Positions 35,965 to 45,241 of a stretch of DNA of 64,000 nt are shown piece by piece. The notes under the pieces are model-generated. The model was not told the DNA's origin and searched no databases. It was given only the letters and a program-made list of their open reading frames with translations. Position 1 is the stretch's first letter. Every line of letters starts with the position of its first letter. Both the position numbers and the translations under genes were made by a program. Origin of the DNA: Marinospirillum sp035271045 (lineage in GTDB: Bacteria > Pseudomonadota > Gammaproteobacteria > Pseudomonadales > Halomonadaceae); the NCBI RefSeq assembly GCF_035271045.1, contig NZ_DATESC010000017.1, forward strand, positions 1 through 64,000, read 5' to 3'.

Positions 35965-36017
35965 TGCTATATCTCCATCATTTTTTTAGGGTGACACATT
36001 GGGCTCTTGTGACACTG

Positions 36018-37913
36018 TTAGTGTTTTTCGAGCAGCTTGGACTTAAACGTTTCTAAATCCATAGACCCAAGGTCTTCGCCATATCGAGTACGAACTGTTA
36101 CGGTTCGATTGTCAACTTCTTTATTACCAATAACAAGTAAATAAGGAATCTTAGCGAGTGTATGCTCGCGGATTTTAAAGCCTATTTTCTCATTTCTCAA
36201 GTCTGTTTCTACTCGAAAGCCCGAATTAATTAAATTTTCGGTCAATTCGTTGGCGTAATCGGCTTGTTTATCGGTGATATTCATCACCGCAACTTGCACC
36301 GGTGCTAACCAAGTAGGCAAATCACCCGCATAATGCTCGATTAAAATACCAATAAAACGTTCAAACGAACCTAAAATAGCGCGGTGTAGCATCACTGGAT
36401 TTTTACGGCTACCGTCTTCTGCAACGTATTGAGAACCTAGACGATTGGGAAGCACGAAGTCAAGTTGTAGCGTACCACATTGCCAAACACGGCCTAAACA
36501 GTCGCGTAAAGAAAATTCGATTTTAGGACCATAAAAAGCGCCTTCGCCAGGTTGTAATTCCCACTTCTGACCAACTTTATTCAACGCACCTTCTAAAGCG
36601 TGTTCTGCTTTATCCCATAATTCATCATCGCCAAGGCGACCTTCTGGACGGGTTGAAAGCTTGAGCTCTACATCGTTAAAACCAAATGCTTTGTACACAT
36701 CTAAGGTTAGCTGAATAAAGCGCGTTGATTCATCTTCCATCTGCTCTTCGGTACAAAAAATGTGTGCATCGTCTTGCGTAAAGCCACGCACACGCATTAA
36801 ACCGTGTAAAGAACCAGAAGGTTCGTTACGGTGACACGCGCCAAATTCAGCCATACGCAACGGCAAGTCACGGTAACTTTTTAGACCTTGGTTAAATATC
36901 TGTAAGTGACAAGGGCAGTTCATGGGCTTAACAGCATAGTCACGGCTTTCAGAGACTGTCGTGAACATATTGGCTTGATAATGTTCCCAGTGACCAGAGC
37001 GCTCCCAAAGCACTTTATCAACGACTTGCGGTGTTCTGACTTCTTGATAACCATTTTTACGCTGAATGTCGCGCATATACGTTTCAAGAATTTGGTACAG
37101 TGTCCAGCCATTCGGATGCCAAAACACCATACCTGGTGCTTCATCTTGAATGTGAAATAAATCCATGCGCTTAGCTAACTTACGGTGATCGCGCTTTTCA
37201 GCTTCTTCTAGGCGATGCAGATAAGCACTTAAATCTTTTTTATCTGCCCAGCAGGTACCATAGATACGCTGTAGCATTTTGTTTTTTGAGTCGCCGCGCC
37301 AGTAAGCACCAGAAACTCGCATTAATTTAAAGGCTTTTATTTTGCCTGTGCTAGGAACGTGTGGGCCACGACACAGGTCGGTAAATTCGCCTTGGCGATA
37401 CAAAGATAACTCTTCAGATACCGGAATATCGAGGATAATTTCTGCTTTGTAAACTTCGCCTTGCTGCTCAAAGAACTTAACGGCTTCATCCCGCGACATT
37501 ACTAAGCGCTCAACAGGAATATCCTGTTTAACAAGCTCTGCCATACGCTTTTCTATGGATTCTAAATCTTCAGGTGTAAAGGTGCCATCAATGTCAAAAT
37601 CGTAATAAAAGCCGTCTTCAATGGTTGGGCCAATAGTAACTTGAGACTGAGGCCAAAGCTGTTTAACGGCCATTGCCATTAAGTGGGCACAAGAGTGACG
37701 TAATACTTCAACGCCTTCAACATCTTTAGCAGTAATAATGGCTAGAGTGCTATCTTGGGTTATTAGATGACTGGTATCAACCAGCTCGCCATCCACTTTA
37801 CCAGCCAATGCTGCTTTTGCTAAGCCAGCACCTATAGATTCAGCAACTTGAAATACGCTAACAGCCTGATCGAAATCACGTTGGCTGCCATCGGGAAGGG
37901 TAATTAAAGGCAT
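36018..37913 (-). CDS. thrS: Threonyl-tRNA synthetase
   Basis: A 631-residue class II synthetase. From the N-terminus: a TGS domain, an editing domain with HSCAHLMA (HxxxH) and CRGPH (CxxxH) zinc/editing residues, the catalytic core with MNCPCHLQIF and HRAILGSFERF, and an anticodon-binding domain. It charges tRNA-Thr and clears mischarged Ser-tRNA. It is the first gene of the thrS-infC-rpmI-rplT-pheS-pheT-ihfA cluster. The leader carries a hairpin that copies the tRNA-Thr anticodon arm. Confidence 0.97.
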   Translation of the reverse strand: MPLITLPDGSQRDFDQAVSVFQVAESIGAGLAKAALAGKVDGELVDTSHLITQDSTLAIITAKDVEGVEVLRHSCAHLMAMAVKQLWPQSQVTIGPTIEDGFYYDFDIDGTFTPEDLESIEKRMAELVKQDIPVERLVMSRDEAVKFFEQQGEVYKAEIILDIPVSEELSLYRQGEFTDLCRGPHVPSTGKIKAFKLMRVSGAYWRGDSKNKMLQRIYGTCWADKKDLSAYLHRLEEAEKRDHRKLAKRMDLFHIQDEAPGMVFWHPNGWTLYQILETYMRDIQRKNGYQEVRTPQVVDKVLWERSGHWEHYQANMFTTVSESRDYAVKPMNCPCHLQIFNQGLKSYRDLPLRMAEFGACHRNEPSGSLHGLMRVRGFTQDDAHIFCTEEQMEDESTRFIQLTLDVYKAFGFNDVELKLSTRPEGRLGDDELWDKAEHALEGALNKVGQKWELQPGEGAFYGPKIEFSLRDCLGRVWQCGTLQLDFVLPNRLGSQYVAEDGSRKNPVMLHRAILGSFERFIGILIEHYAGDLPTWLAPVQVAVMNITDKQADYANELTENLINSGFRVETDLRNEKIGFKIREHTLAKIPYLLVIGNKEVDNRTVTVRTRYGEDLGSMDLETFKSKLLEKH

Positions 37914-37931
37914 TGTTTATCCTGAGCAGTG

Positions 37932-37952
37932 GTGTCCCGCACGAAAGGACAC
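37932..37952 (-). promoter_or_regulatory. thrS operator hairpin mimicking the tRNA-Thr anticodon arm
   Basis: In the thrS leader, arms GTGTCC and GGACAC enclose a loop. If the adjoining U-G pair forms, a seven-base loop UUCGUGC is left, with U at position 33 and CGU at the anticodon position, that is the tRNA-Thr(CGU) anticodon. It lies about ten bases upstream of the ribosome site. In E. coli ThrRS represses its own translation by binding such a tRNA-like domain. Confidence 0.7.
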
Positions 37953-38090
37953 TTGGTTCATGTTCATGAAAGCAGAAGTTTTCTGATTATGGCGGCCACC
38001 AAACGAAGGTAACACTTTCCCATTAACAGTTGGCTTCTGTATCAAAAAACTAATTAGTTAAAAACCTAGTTAGTCAAAAACTAAGCATTA

Positions 38091-38117
38091 AAAGAAAAGC
38101 CGACTTAAACAGTCGGC
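38091..38117 (-). terminator. Terminator of purM-purN
   Basis: On the minus strand GCCGAC and GTCGGC arms form a hairpin with a short AT-rich loop, followed by TTTTCTTTT. It lies 44 bases after the purN stop and ahead of the thrS leader. Confidence 0.85.
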
Positions 38118-38160
38118 GCAAAATAATGCCATCAAACAGTGGTTTTGTCCAATTCAAACA

Positions 38161-38868
38161 CTAGTTACTAGGGTTTTCTTGGTATAAAACACCTTGGATT
38201 GGTAGGGGTTTTCCGTCAAGCGTTGGGTAATTACTAATCAGTTGTAATCGCCCTTGTAAAAACCAACGAACTGCAATGGGGTACAAAATATGCTCTTGCA
38301 CCTGCACTTTACTGGCTAAGCTAGCTTCATCATCGTCTAGTGTGACGGTAACTTTAGACTGTAAAATTAAAGGCCCACCATCTAACTCTTCGGTAACAAA
38401 GTGAATGCTTAGGCCATGTTCCTCATCACCAGCTTGCAGTGCGCGACGATGCGTGTGTAGCCCTTTGTATTTAGGCAGCAAAGAAGGGTGAATATTTAAT
38501 AGTTTGCCATGAAATTTAATCACAAAAGCCGGTGATAAAATTCGCATAAAACCCGCTAAAACAATTAAATCAGGTTGCTGCTCTTCCACTAAGCGTGCCA
38601 GTTGTAAATCATAGGTTTCACGGCTTGGGAAGTCTTTTGCAGACAGTGTTAGCGTAGGAATATTCGCTTGGCGTGCTCGCTCTAAGCCAAAAGCTTCGGC
38701 TTTATCACTAATAACAGCAACTATTTCGCCACCTAAGCTATTTGCACCACTCAAACCATCCTTGGTTTGAGCCGTATCAATAAGCGCTTGCAGATTGCTA
38801 CCGTTACCAGAAATAAGCACGACAACCCGACGTGCATCAGGCGCTGCGTCTGTTTCGGGTGAGATCAT
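38161..38868 (-). CDS. purN: Phosphoribosylglycinamide formyltransferase
   Basis: A 235-residue PurN that transfers a formyl group from 10-formyl-THF to GAR in purine synthesis. The nucleotide-binding ISGNGSNLQAL and catalytic NIHPSLLPKYKG, HFVTEELDGG segments are present. The first 10 residues and the tail make it a little longer than the E. coli enzyme. The start overlaps the purM stop by four bases, so the two are translationally coupled. Confidence 0.96.
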   Translation of the reverse strand: MISPETDAAPDARRVVVLISGNGSNLQALIDTAQTKDGLSGANSLGGEIVAVISDKAEAFGLERARQANIPTLTLSAKDFPSRETYDLQLARLVEEQQPDLIVLAGFMRILSPAFVIKFHGKLLNIHPSLLPKYKGLHTHRRALQAGDEEHGLSIHFVTEELDGGPLILQSKVTVTLDDDEASLASKVQVQEHILYPIAVRWFLQGRLQLISNYPTLDGKPLPIQGVLYQENPSN

Positions 38869-39923
38869 GCTTTAAGACCTTTAATCACTACCGCCTCTTC
38901 ACCTGCTAGACGCTGGCTAAGTACACCAAGTTCAAATACGGTTTCACCAGCGGCTTCTAGCTTTTTGGTTAGTACGTCAACCTGTTCAGCAGCAATGGCT
39001 AATACCATACCAATACCGCAGTTAAGTGTGCGATACATTTCTTTTTCTGCAACTTGACCAACGTCTTGCAGCCAATCGAATACCACTGGGCGCTGGTAAT
39101 TAGTAAGGTCTAGCTCTGCTTTGCAGTCGTCTGGTAATACACGGGGAATGTTTTCATACCAGCCACCACCAGTAATGTGCGATAACGCGTGAATACCTTC
39201 ATCACCACGTACTAAAGGTAATAAAGATTTAACGTAAATACGCGTAGGTGCCATTAAAGCATCACCAAGCTTTTGACCGTCTTTTAATAAAGTGTCTAAC
39301 GAGTCACCTGATACTTCAAGCAACTTACGAATCAGCGAATAGCCATTAGAGTGCGGGCCAGAAGACGCCAAACCTAGTAACACATCGCCAGCCTTTACTT
39401 GACTGCCATCAATAATTTCAGATTTTTCGACAATACCCACACAAAAACCGGCTAGGTCATAATCATCACCTTCGTACATACCGGGCATTTCGGCTGTTTC
39501 ACCACCAACCAATGCACAACCGGCTTGCTCACAGCCTGCGCCTATGCCGGTTACAACATCGGCAGCAACATCAATATTTAAGTGACCTGTGGCGTAGTAA
39601 TCCAAGAAAAACAAAGGTTCAGCACCGCAAACAAGCAAGTCATTAACGCACATGGCTACTAAGTCAATACCAATGGTGTCATGCTTGTTTAGATCCATTG
39701 CCAAACGTAGTTTAGTACCAACACCGTCAGTACCAGAAACTAATACAGGCTCACGGTAACCAGCGGGGATTTGGCAAAGAGCGCCGAATCCACCCAGTCC
39801 ACCCATCACTTCCGGGCGACTGGTGCGCTTGGCAACACCTTTAATACGTTCAACTAGGGCATTGCCTGCGTCTATGTCTACACCAGCATCTTTATAAGTA
39901 ATCGGGGTTTTGCTACGGCTCAT
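38865..39923 (-). CDS. purM: Phosphoribosylformylglycinamidine cyclo-ligase
   Basis: A 352-residue AIR synthetase with typical motifs: YKDAGVDIDAGN at the N-terminus, TDGVGTKLRLA, CVNDLLVCGAEP and GGGWYENIPR. It closes the imidazole ring in purine synthesis using ATP. It is the first gene of a two-gene operon with purN and is divergent from a DUF2066 gene, an arrangement common in pseudomonad-like bacteria. Confidence 0.97.
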   Translation of the reverse strand: MSRSKTPITYKDAGVDIDAGNALVERIKGVAKRTSRPEVMGGLGGFGALCQIPAGYREPVLVSGTDGVGTKLRLAMDLNKHDTIGIDLVAMCVNDLLVCGAEPLFFLDYYATGHLNIDVAADVVTGIGAGCEQAGCALVGGETAEMPGMYEGDDYDLAGFCVGIVEKSEIIDGSQVKAGDVLLGLASSGPHSNGYSLIRKLLEVSGDSLDTLLKDGQKLGDALMAPTRIYVKSLLPLVRGDEGIHALSHITGGGWYENIPRVLPDDCKAELDLTNYQRPVVFDWLQDVGQVAEKEMYRTLNCGIGMVLAIAAEQVDVLTKKLEAAGETVFELGVLSQRLAGEEAVVIKGLKA

Positions 39924-40079
39924 GGAGTGTCCTGCGTTGAAAAAATTGAATTGGGCAAGAAGCGTAAAGTTGCGTATTCTAGCACTCCAGCGAACGAGTC
40001 TCCATTAAGTAGAGCCGCTCAAGTTAAAATTTTTATGTTTAAATAAATGCCCCCACTTAAAGTAAAGGGAATCCAATAG

Positions 40080-41270
40080 GTGAAACTCATAAAAACACCC
40101 TTTTTGCTCAGTAAGCTTTTTTTAGTGATGCTACTGTTAAGTCAAACGGTTTATGCCGCACGTTTAACGAATCTTTATACATTAAATAGCTTAGTCTCTG
40201 ACACTTCAGATGAGCAACGTGCAGCCGTTGCGAATGTGCTGTTGCGTGAACTTTTAGTACGTGTTTCGGGCACTGAACGGGTGCTTGAAAAAATGCCACC
40301 TACTGATTTTATTACAGCGCCTGAAGTCTTTGCTAAGCATCCTAACTTTAAACTTTGGACAGACCTTACCTCAGCGCAGCGTTTAATTAATCAGTATAGC
40401 TATAACGCTAGCTCAGCGTTATTGATGACTGAAACGGGCGAAAAAATTCCAGCGCAACAACTTGAATTAACTTTCGATGAAGGCGGTGTAAAGCAGTTAT
40501 TGCAACAACTGCAAGCGCCAATCTGGGACATTAATAGGCCTAATGTTTTGTTTTGGGTGGCCTTGGAAGGGCGTGGTGGACGCACTTTAATTACCCCCGC
40601 GTCTAATCAGCCTTTATCCAACGTATTAATTAGCCAAAGTAGCAAACGCGGCATTCCTTACCTATTACCTGATTTCACATTAAATCCCGTAGCTGATTCG
40701 TTATTTTCTGATATTTGGGGTGGTTTTACTCAACAAATTACAGCTGCCTCTGCCCCTTATCAACCCGATGCAGTTTTAGTTGGTAAAATTAGAGCTTCGG
40801 GTAATCAATGGCGTGTTGAATGGCAGTTGATGGTAGGTAGTACTAACATCAAACACACCGTATCTGTTGCAACTTTAAGGGATGCGTTGCAAGAAGGTGT
40901 TAACTTTGCAGCTGAAAAATTATCCAGCCGTTACGCCAGCAATGCCAGCCAAAGCACTGGTACTTACAAAATCATGGTAGGTAATGTGGCTAAAGTGCAA
41001 GATTATGCCGCGATAATGAATAATTTTAATCGTTTATCGTTAACCAGTAATGTGCGTGTGGTGCAGTCGACTAATCAACAAGTGTTGTTTGAAATGACGT
41101 TGCGAGGAGGCTTAAATCAGCTGCGTGCTAACTTAACGCTTGATAGCCGATTAAAAGAAACCTCTTTTTTAGGATTGCAGCAAGCAGCAAGTCACCCTAC
41201 TACGGCTTTGCGAAAGAATAATGCAACAGTTGAGCAAGCCGATGCTTATTTTTATTGGCAATCTAACTAA
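40080..41270 (+). CDS. DUF2066 family exported protein
   Basis: A 396-residue protein with an N-terminal signal peptide (hydrophobic SKLFLVMLLLSQTVYA) and the features of DUF2066: an early ANVLLRELLVRVSGTE region and a central LFWVALEGRGGR. The function of this family is unknown. Its gene is commonly placed divergent from purM, as here, with about 155 bases between. A GTG at 40080 with AGGGA upstream is the start. Confidence 0.85.
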   Translation: MKLIKTPFLLSKLFLVMLLLSQTVYAARLTNLYTLNSLVSDTSDEQRAAVANVLLRELLVRVSGTERVLEKMPPTDFITAPEVFAKHPNFKLWTDLTSAQRLINQYSYNASSALLMTETGEKIPAQQLELTFDEGGVKQLLQQLQAPIWDINRPNVLFWVALEGRGGRTLITPASNQPLSNVLISQSSKRGIPYLLPDFTLNPVADSLFSDIWGGFTQQITAASAPYQPDAVLVGKIRASGNQWRVEWQLMVGSTNIKHTVSVATLRDALQEGVNFAAEKLSSRYASNASQSTGTYKIMVGNVAKVQDYAAIMNNFNRLSLTSNVRVVQSTNQQVLFEMTLRGGLNQLRANLTLDSRLKETSFLGLQQAASHPTTALRKNNATVEQADAYFYWQSN

Positions 41271-41434
41271 GTATTCCCTTTGTTCGTCAGGTATTAAGTT
41301 GGTAATATTTACCAGTCGATTACAACTATTTATGATTAAGGCTTTCACTTGCAGGCCGCTTAGAGTTAATCTATAGACGTTAAAAGGTTAGCAATTTAAG
41401 CAAACTGTAGCGTAAGCGTTAGAAGGAAAAAGTC

Positions 41435-42361
41435 TTGACTAGAATTTCTGAGCAGGAAATAACTCTCATTCTTCAGCAGTCCCTAGATCTTATTTTAATC
41501 CTTGATCCGGGTGATTTAACGTTGATGTTTGTAAACGATCATGGAGCTAGCTGGTTAGGTTATACAGCAGCAGACCTTATGGATAAACTGCCTATCGAGT
41601 TTATGCCAGAAATGTCTGCTGCTGAGCTGGAAGCTATACTTGAAAACTTACGTCTTCTTGACGACGGGGAAGGTTCAGTAGTTGTCACACCTGTACGCCG
41701 TAGTATAGGCAACGATCACGACTTTGAATTCCGCCTGAATTTAATTAAAATAAAAGGCCGTGAATTTGTTTTAGCCAGTGGTCGAGACATCGCTGAACGG
41801 GTTGCTGTGACCGATGAAGTACATAACTTGCTAGCCGTTGCTCAAACTGAATCACGCCAAGATAAAACAACTAAGCTTTATCAGCGCGATGCATTTTTAC
41901 AACTGTTTCGCGAATTAGTCGGACAGGTTGGGCCTGATGGATTGCGTTTAGCTTTAGTTATCATCGATCTGAAAAACCTGCATGAGATCAATACTCAATA
42001 TGGTCAAAGTATTGGTGATCGCGTGCTGCGTAGTATGGGTAGTTTACTATTGCATGCAGTTTCTCGTGATGAGATTTGTGCGCGTTTTAGTGGGCGTAAG
42101 CTGTGTATTTTAATGCCCGGTAAAGGGCAACATGATGGCTTAGTGTTGGCTGATAAGTTAAACCGCGCATTAACGAAGGTTAAGTATTCAGAGTTCCCTA
42201 CTTTGCGTGTGCATTCTAGTATTGGTGTCGCTGAATTACCCGAACCAAATGAGCCTGAATTATTACTAGAAAAAGTAATTAGCCAAATGCGCGAACTCAA
42301 ATCAAATGATGTCGCGCAAGAGGTTCATCGCTTAGGGCTGTTAACGCTACAACTGCCTTAA
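41435..42361 (+). CDS. PAS domain protein with degenerate GGDEF domain
   Basis: A 308-residue protein starting at a TTG after AAGGAAAA. Residues 1-130 form a PAS domain (sensor fold, with FVNDHGASWLGYTAADL), residues 140-300 a GGDEF fold (KLYQRDAFLQLFREL, then IDLKNLHEINTQYGQSIGDRVLR). The active-site motif is SGRKL in place of GGDEF, so diguanylate cyclase activity is unlikely. It could be a c-di-GMP effector or dimerisation module. It sits alone, convergent with the DUF2069 gene with only three bases between stops. Confidence 0.8.
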   Translation: MTRISEQEITLILQQSLDLILILDPGDLTLMFVNDHGASWLGYTAADLMDKLPIEFMPEMSAAELEAILENLRLLDDGEGSVVVTPVRRSIGNDHDFEFRLNLIKIKGREFVLASGRDIAERVAVTDEVHNLLAVAQTESRQDKTTKLYQRDAFLQLFRELVGQVGPDGLRLALVIIDLKNLHEINTQYGQSIGDRVLRSMGSLLLHAVSRDEICARFSGRKLCILMPGKGQHDGLVLADKLNRALTKVKYSEFPTLRVHSSIGVAELPEPNEPELLLEKVISQMRELKSNDVAQEVHRLGLLTLQLP

Positions 42362-42364
42362 TAA

Positions 42365-42778
42365 TTATGGTGCTGCGTCGGCAATAATTGCACCGCGTAG
42401 CTCCATACCTCGCCAACGGCCATACATCATAGCTGCCGTAAACAGTATTAAAGCCAATAACGCCTGCAATGCACCTAATCCTGCTTTGCCAGGGATTATA
42501 AAGGTCGTTGTTCCCTGCATAAAATACACTAAACTTACAAAGCACAACCAAGCATGGCCGCGTGGATCACGCATTATAACAGCAGGTAAAAATATTAATA
42601 ATGGTACCCAAAGTACAGTTAAAATCACCCATAAACGGCTTTCTTCAGGTAACGGATTAATAATTAATCCTGCCAATAAAAGTGCTAACAAACCAAAATA
42701 GCTTAGCAAGGTTAGCCAACGACTTACTTTAAGTTTTAAATTTAATTCTTTACGGGGTAACGGGGCAGCAGGTTTCAC
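42365..42778 (-). CDS. DUF2069 family membrane protein
   Basis: A 137-residue integral membrane protein with about four hydrophobic helices, matching DUF2069 in length and position next to wrbA. It contains an early WLTLLSYFGLLALLL helix and a late ALQALLALILFTAAMMY helix. The function is unknown. It lies downstream of wrbA and is probably cotranscribed with it. Confidence 0.75.
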   Translation of the reverse strand: MKPAAPLPRKELNLKLKVSRWLTLLSYFGLLALLLAGLIINPLPEESRLWVILTVLWVPLLIFLPAVIMRDPRGHAWLCFVSLVYFMQGTTTFIIPGKAGLGALQALLALILFTAAMMYGRWRGMELRGAIIADAAP

Positions 42779-42819
42779 AGGTAATCAGTATCCCTAGTAA
42801 TGTCTTTGTTGGTCAGTTT

Positions 42820-43419
42820 TTATTTAGCTAGCTTTAACGCTAAACACGCAAGGCGTTTACCCTGTTCTCGGCAAAGCTTTAGTTCGGTTGCACTCAATTC
42901 ACTATCGCCTTTAGCACCTGATACATGGGTTGCACCATACGGAGTACCACCATCCGTTGTACTACTTAACTCAGGATTAGAATAAGGAATGCCTGCCCAA
43001 ATCATGCCGTGATGTAATAAAGGAATAGCCATTGTTAGCAAGGTCGTTTCTTGCCCACCGTGTAGGCTTGAAGTGGATGTAAACGTACCGGCAGGTTTAT
43101 CAATTAATGCACCTGACAACCATAAACTGCTGGTTGAATCCAAAAAATATTTCATCGCGGACGCCATATTACCAAAGCGTGTTGGGCTACCTAACAACAA
43201 ACCAGAACAGTTACGCAAATCTTCTTCTGTGCAATAAACAGCCCCTTCGGTTGGCACTGTAGGTTGCGTTGCTTCGCAAACACTTGAAATTGCTGGAACG
43301 GTGCGTAAACGGGCTTCAATACCACCCAGCTGTTCAATGCCTTCTGCCATCGCACGCGCCATATTAGCCGTGCTGCCGTTACGAGAATAATAAAGCACTA
43401 GAACGTAGGGTTGTGACAT
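42820..43419 (-). CDS. wrbA: NAD(P)H:quinone oxidoreductase, flavodoxin-like
   Basis: About 199 residues. The flavodoxin-like FMN-binding site is YYSRNGSTANMARAM near the start, with SPTRFGNMASAMKYFLD in the middle and the WrbA-specific STSSLHGGQETTLL motif. WrbA reduces quinones by two electrons and protects against redox stress. The ATG at 43419, preceded by AAGGAAAT, is the start; the longer frame to 43467 only adds unrelated residues. Confidence 0.93.
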   Translation of the reverse strand: MSQPYVLVLYYSRNGSTANMARAMAEGIEQLGGIEARLRTVPAISSVCEATQPTVPTEGAVYCTEEDLRNCSGLLLGSPTRFGNMASAMKYFLDSTSSLWLSGALIDKPAGTFTSTSSLHGGQETTLLTMAIPLLHHGMIWAGIPYSNPELSSTTDGGTPYGATHVSGAKGDSELSATELKLCREQGKRLACLALKLAK

Positions 43420-43540
43420 AAAATTTCCTTTAAATCGTTTAGATAAAAATAGCAAAGGTAGCAGCATTGCTTATTGCTTAGGTTTTAAGTGTTAGAATGC
43501 AGCCATTCTAACAGTCTGCGATAAGGATTAAACCTTTGAT

Positions 43541-44818
43541 ATGCAAAGTCTCAAGTCTTTAATTAACAAAATCTTGCGTTTAAGAGGTATTTATTATCTT
43601 TGGCAGGTTATTCAACGGTTTTTGCAAGATGATGGCCCACGTAATGCAGCAGCGCTCACCTACACCTCCTTATTTGCCGTTGTACCCATGTTAATGATGG
43701 TTTACTCCATGTTAGCGGCACTGCCCATTTTTCAAGGCGTGGGTGAAGAATTACAAATCATGTTGTTTGAAAATCTAGTCCCAGCAACAGGTCAAGTCAT
43801 ACAGGATTATATGGGTGGTTTTGCTAAACAAGCACGGCAAATGACCCTTGTTGGTGCAATCGTTTTAATTGCAACAGCTGGCATGATGATTGTTAGCATA
43901 GAAAAAGCGTTTAATCGTATTTGGCGTGTTAAAAAACCACGCCGTGGTTTACAAGCATTTTTAATTTACTGGACGGTATTAACGCTAGGGCCTTTATTGT
44001 TGGGTGCAGGCATGGTGCTAAGCTCTTATCTAACTACTTTACCGCTATTAGATAAATTAAATGGTTACACGGGTGGCGGTGTTGCTACATTATGGAAATT
44101 TCTGCCTTTCATGTTCAGCATCTTAGCGTTTACCTTGCTGTATTGGGCGGTGCCTCACTGTAAGGTTAGGTTTCGTGATGCAGCATTGGGTGGTTTGGCC
44201 ATGGCATTTTTATTTGAAGCCGCTAAAAAAACATTTACTTGGTTTGCTAGTAGTTTTCCTAGCTACGAGCTTATTTATGGTGCTTTTGCCGCTTTTCCAT
44301 TGTTTTTGATGTGGATTTATTTATCTTGGATGATGATTTTGCTTTGCGCTGAATGGGTTGCTATCCGTGGCTTACCCATTAAAAAGCAATACGCTGCGGA
44401 CAGTTTAGAACCCAGTTTACAAATGTTGGTCATTTTAAAAGAGCTATGGGAAGCATTTGAAAACGCCGAAGGTATAGAAGAGAATCATTTACGCACATTA
44501 GCTTGCAGTGAAAATGCCGAGCAATGGCAAGCAAATATCAGCTGGATGCAACAGCATAAATGGATAGTTTTTGATAAAGAGTATGAAGTGTGGTTGCCTG
44601 GGCGTGATTATAGCCGCATCAGCTTTGCGACTTGGCTACAAGCCTTACCGTGGCGTTTACCTAATACCGACACTTGGCCAGAATCTTTGGCTAGCTTAAA
44701 AGATTTACGTGAAACGCTACGAGCATTACAACAGCAAGAAATTGAAAGCTTTACAGCACCGCTGGGGCAATACTTAACGCGCGAAAACCTTGACATAAAA
44801 GACGGTAAAACATTATGA
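43541..44818 (+). CDS. YihY/BrkB family inner membrane protein
   Basis: A 425-residue protein. The N-terminal two thirds has six hydrophobic helices and the family motif NAAALTYTSLFAVVPM, then AFNRIWRVKKPRRGL. The cytoplasmic C-terminal third is soluble and helical. The family was once named RNase BN by mistake and its transport role is not settled. It overlaps the next small gene by four bases. Confidence 0.9.
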   Translation: MQSLKSLINKILRLRGIYYLWQVIQRFLQDDGPRNAAALTYTSLFAVVPMLMMVYSMLAALPIFQGVGEELQIMLFENLVPATGQVIQDYMGGFAKQARQMTLVGAIVLIATAGMMIVSIEKAFNRIWRVKKPRRGLQAFLIYWTVLTLGPLLLGAGMVLSSYLTTLPLLDKLNGYTGGGVATLWKFLPFMFSILAFTLLYWAVPHCKVRFRDAALGGLAMAFLFEAAKKTFTWFASSFPSYELIYGAFAAFPLFLMWIYLSWMMILLCAEWVAIRGLPIKKQYAADSLEPSLQMLVILKELWEAFENAEGIEENHLRTLACSENAEQWQANISWMQQHKWIVFDKEYEVWLPGRDYSRISFATWLQALPWRLPNTDTWPESLASLKDLRETLRALQQQEIESFTAPLGQYLTRENLDIKDGKTL

Positions 44819-45012
44819 GACGCGCTATTAGCTTAGTATTAATCATCATTGGTATTTTGTTACTTTATTGGGGGTATGATCTGCAACAACAATTGGATAT
44901 GCAGCTAATTCGTCAAGTAACTGGCGAAGCACCAGAACAGGTTTGGCAATATTATTTAACGGGCATTGCCTCTGTTGTAGTGGGTGGTTTAGGTGTATGG
45001 AAAACGTTTTAA
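44815..45012 (+). CDS. DUF3185-like small membrane protein
   Basis: A 65-residue protein with two hydrophobic helices (ISLVLIIIGILLLYWGYDL and ending GIASVVVGGLGVWKTF) separated by a short polar loop. This matches DUF3185 in length and shape. The ATG overlaps the stop of the YihY gene (ATGA), so it is cotranslated with it. Function unknown. Confidence 0.7.
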   Translation: MRRAISLVLIIIGILLLYWGYDLQQQLDMQLIRQVTGEAPEQVWQYYLTGIASVVVGGLGVWKTF

Positions 45013-45046
45013 CGCTATCTTGTAGATTAATAGTGCTTTGTAAAAC

Positions 45047-45074
45047 TTGACAAGGCTAGTTTTTTGGCTAGAAT
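45047..45074 (+). promoter_or_regulatory. Promoter of tRNA-Ala
   Basis: A perfect TTGACA (45047-45052) and TAGAAT (45069-45074) are 16 bases apart, followed by a GC-rich discriminator (acgcgc) typical of growth-rate-controlled stable RNA genes. The tRNA starts about ten bases further on. Confidence 0.85.
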
Positions 45075-45091
45075 ACGCGCTATTAAGTTTT

Positions 45092-45167
<76 letters not shown>

Positions 45168-45176
45168 AGTTTTATA

Positions 45177-45212
45177 AGCCAGATGTCTTATTTAGATATC
45201 TGGCTTTTTTTA
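45177..45212 (+). terminator. Terminator of tRNA-Ala, possibly bidirectional
   Basis: Arms AGCCAGAT and ATCTGGCT enclose a short AT-rich loop and are followed by a run of T. The convergent mrp gene ends about 30 bases further on, so the hairpin may serve both directions. Confidence 0.85.
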
Positions 45213-45241
45213 TACTTAAAGCATTAGTTTTTTAACTGCAA

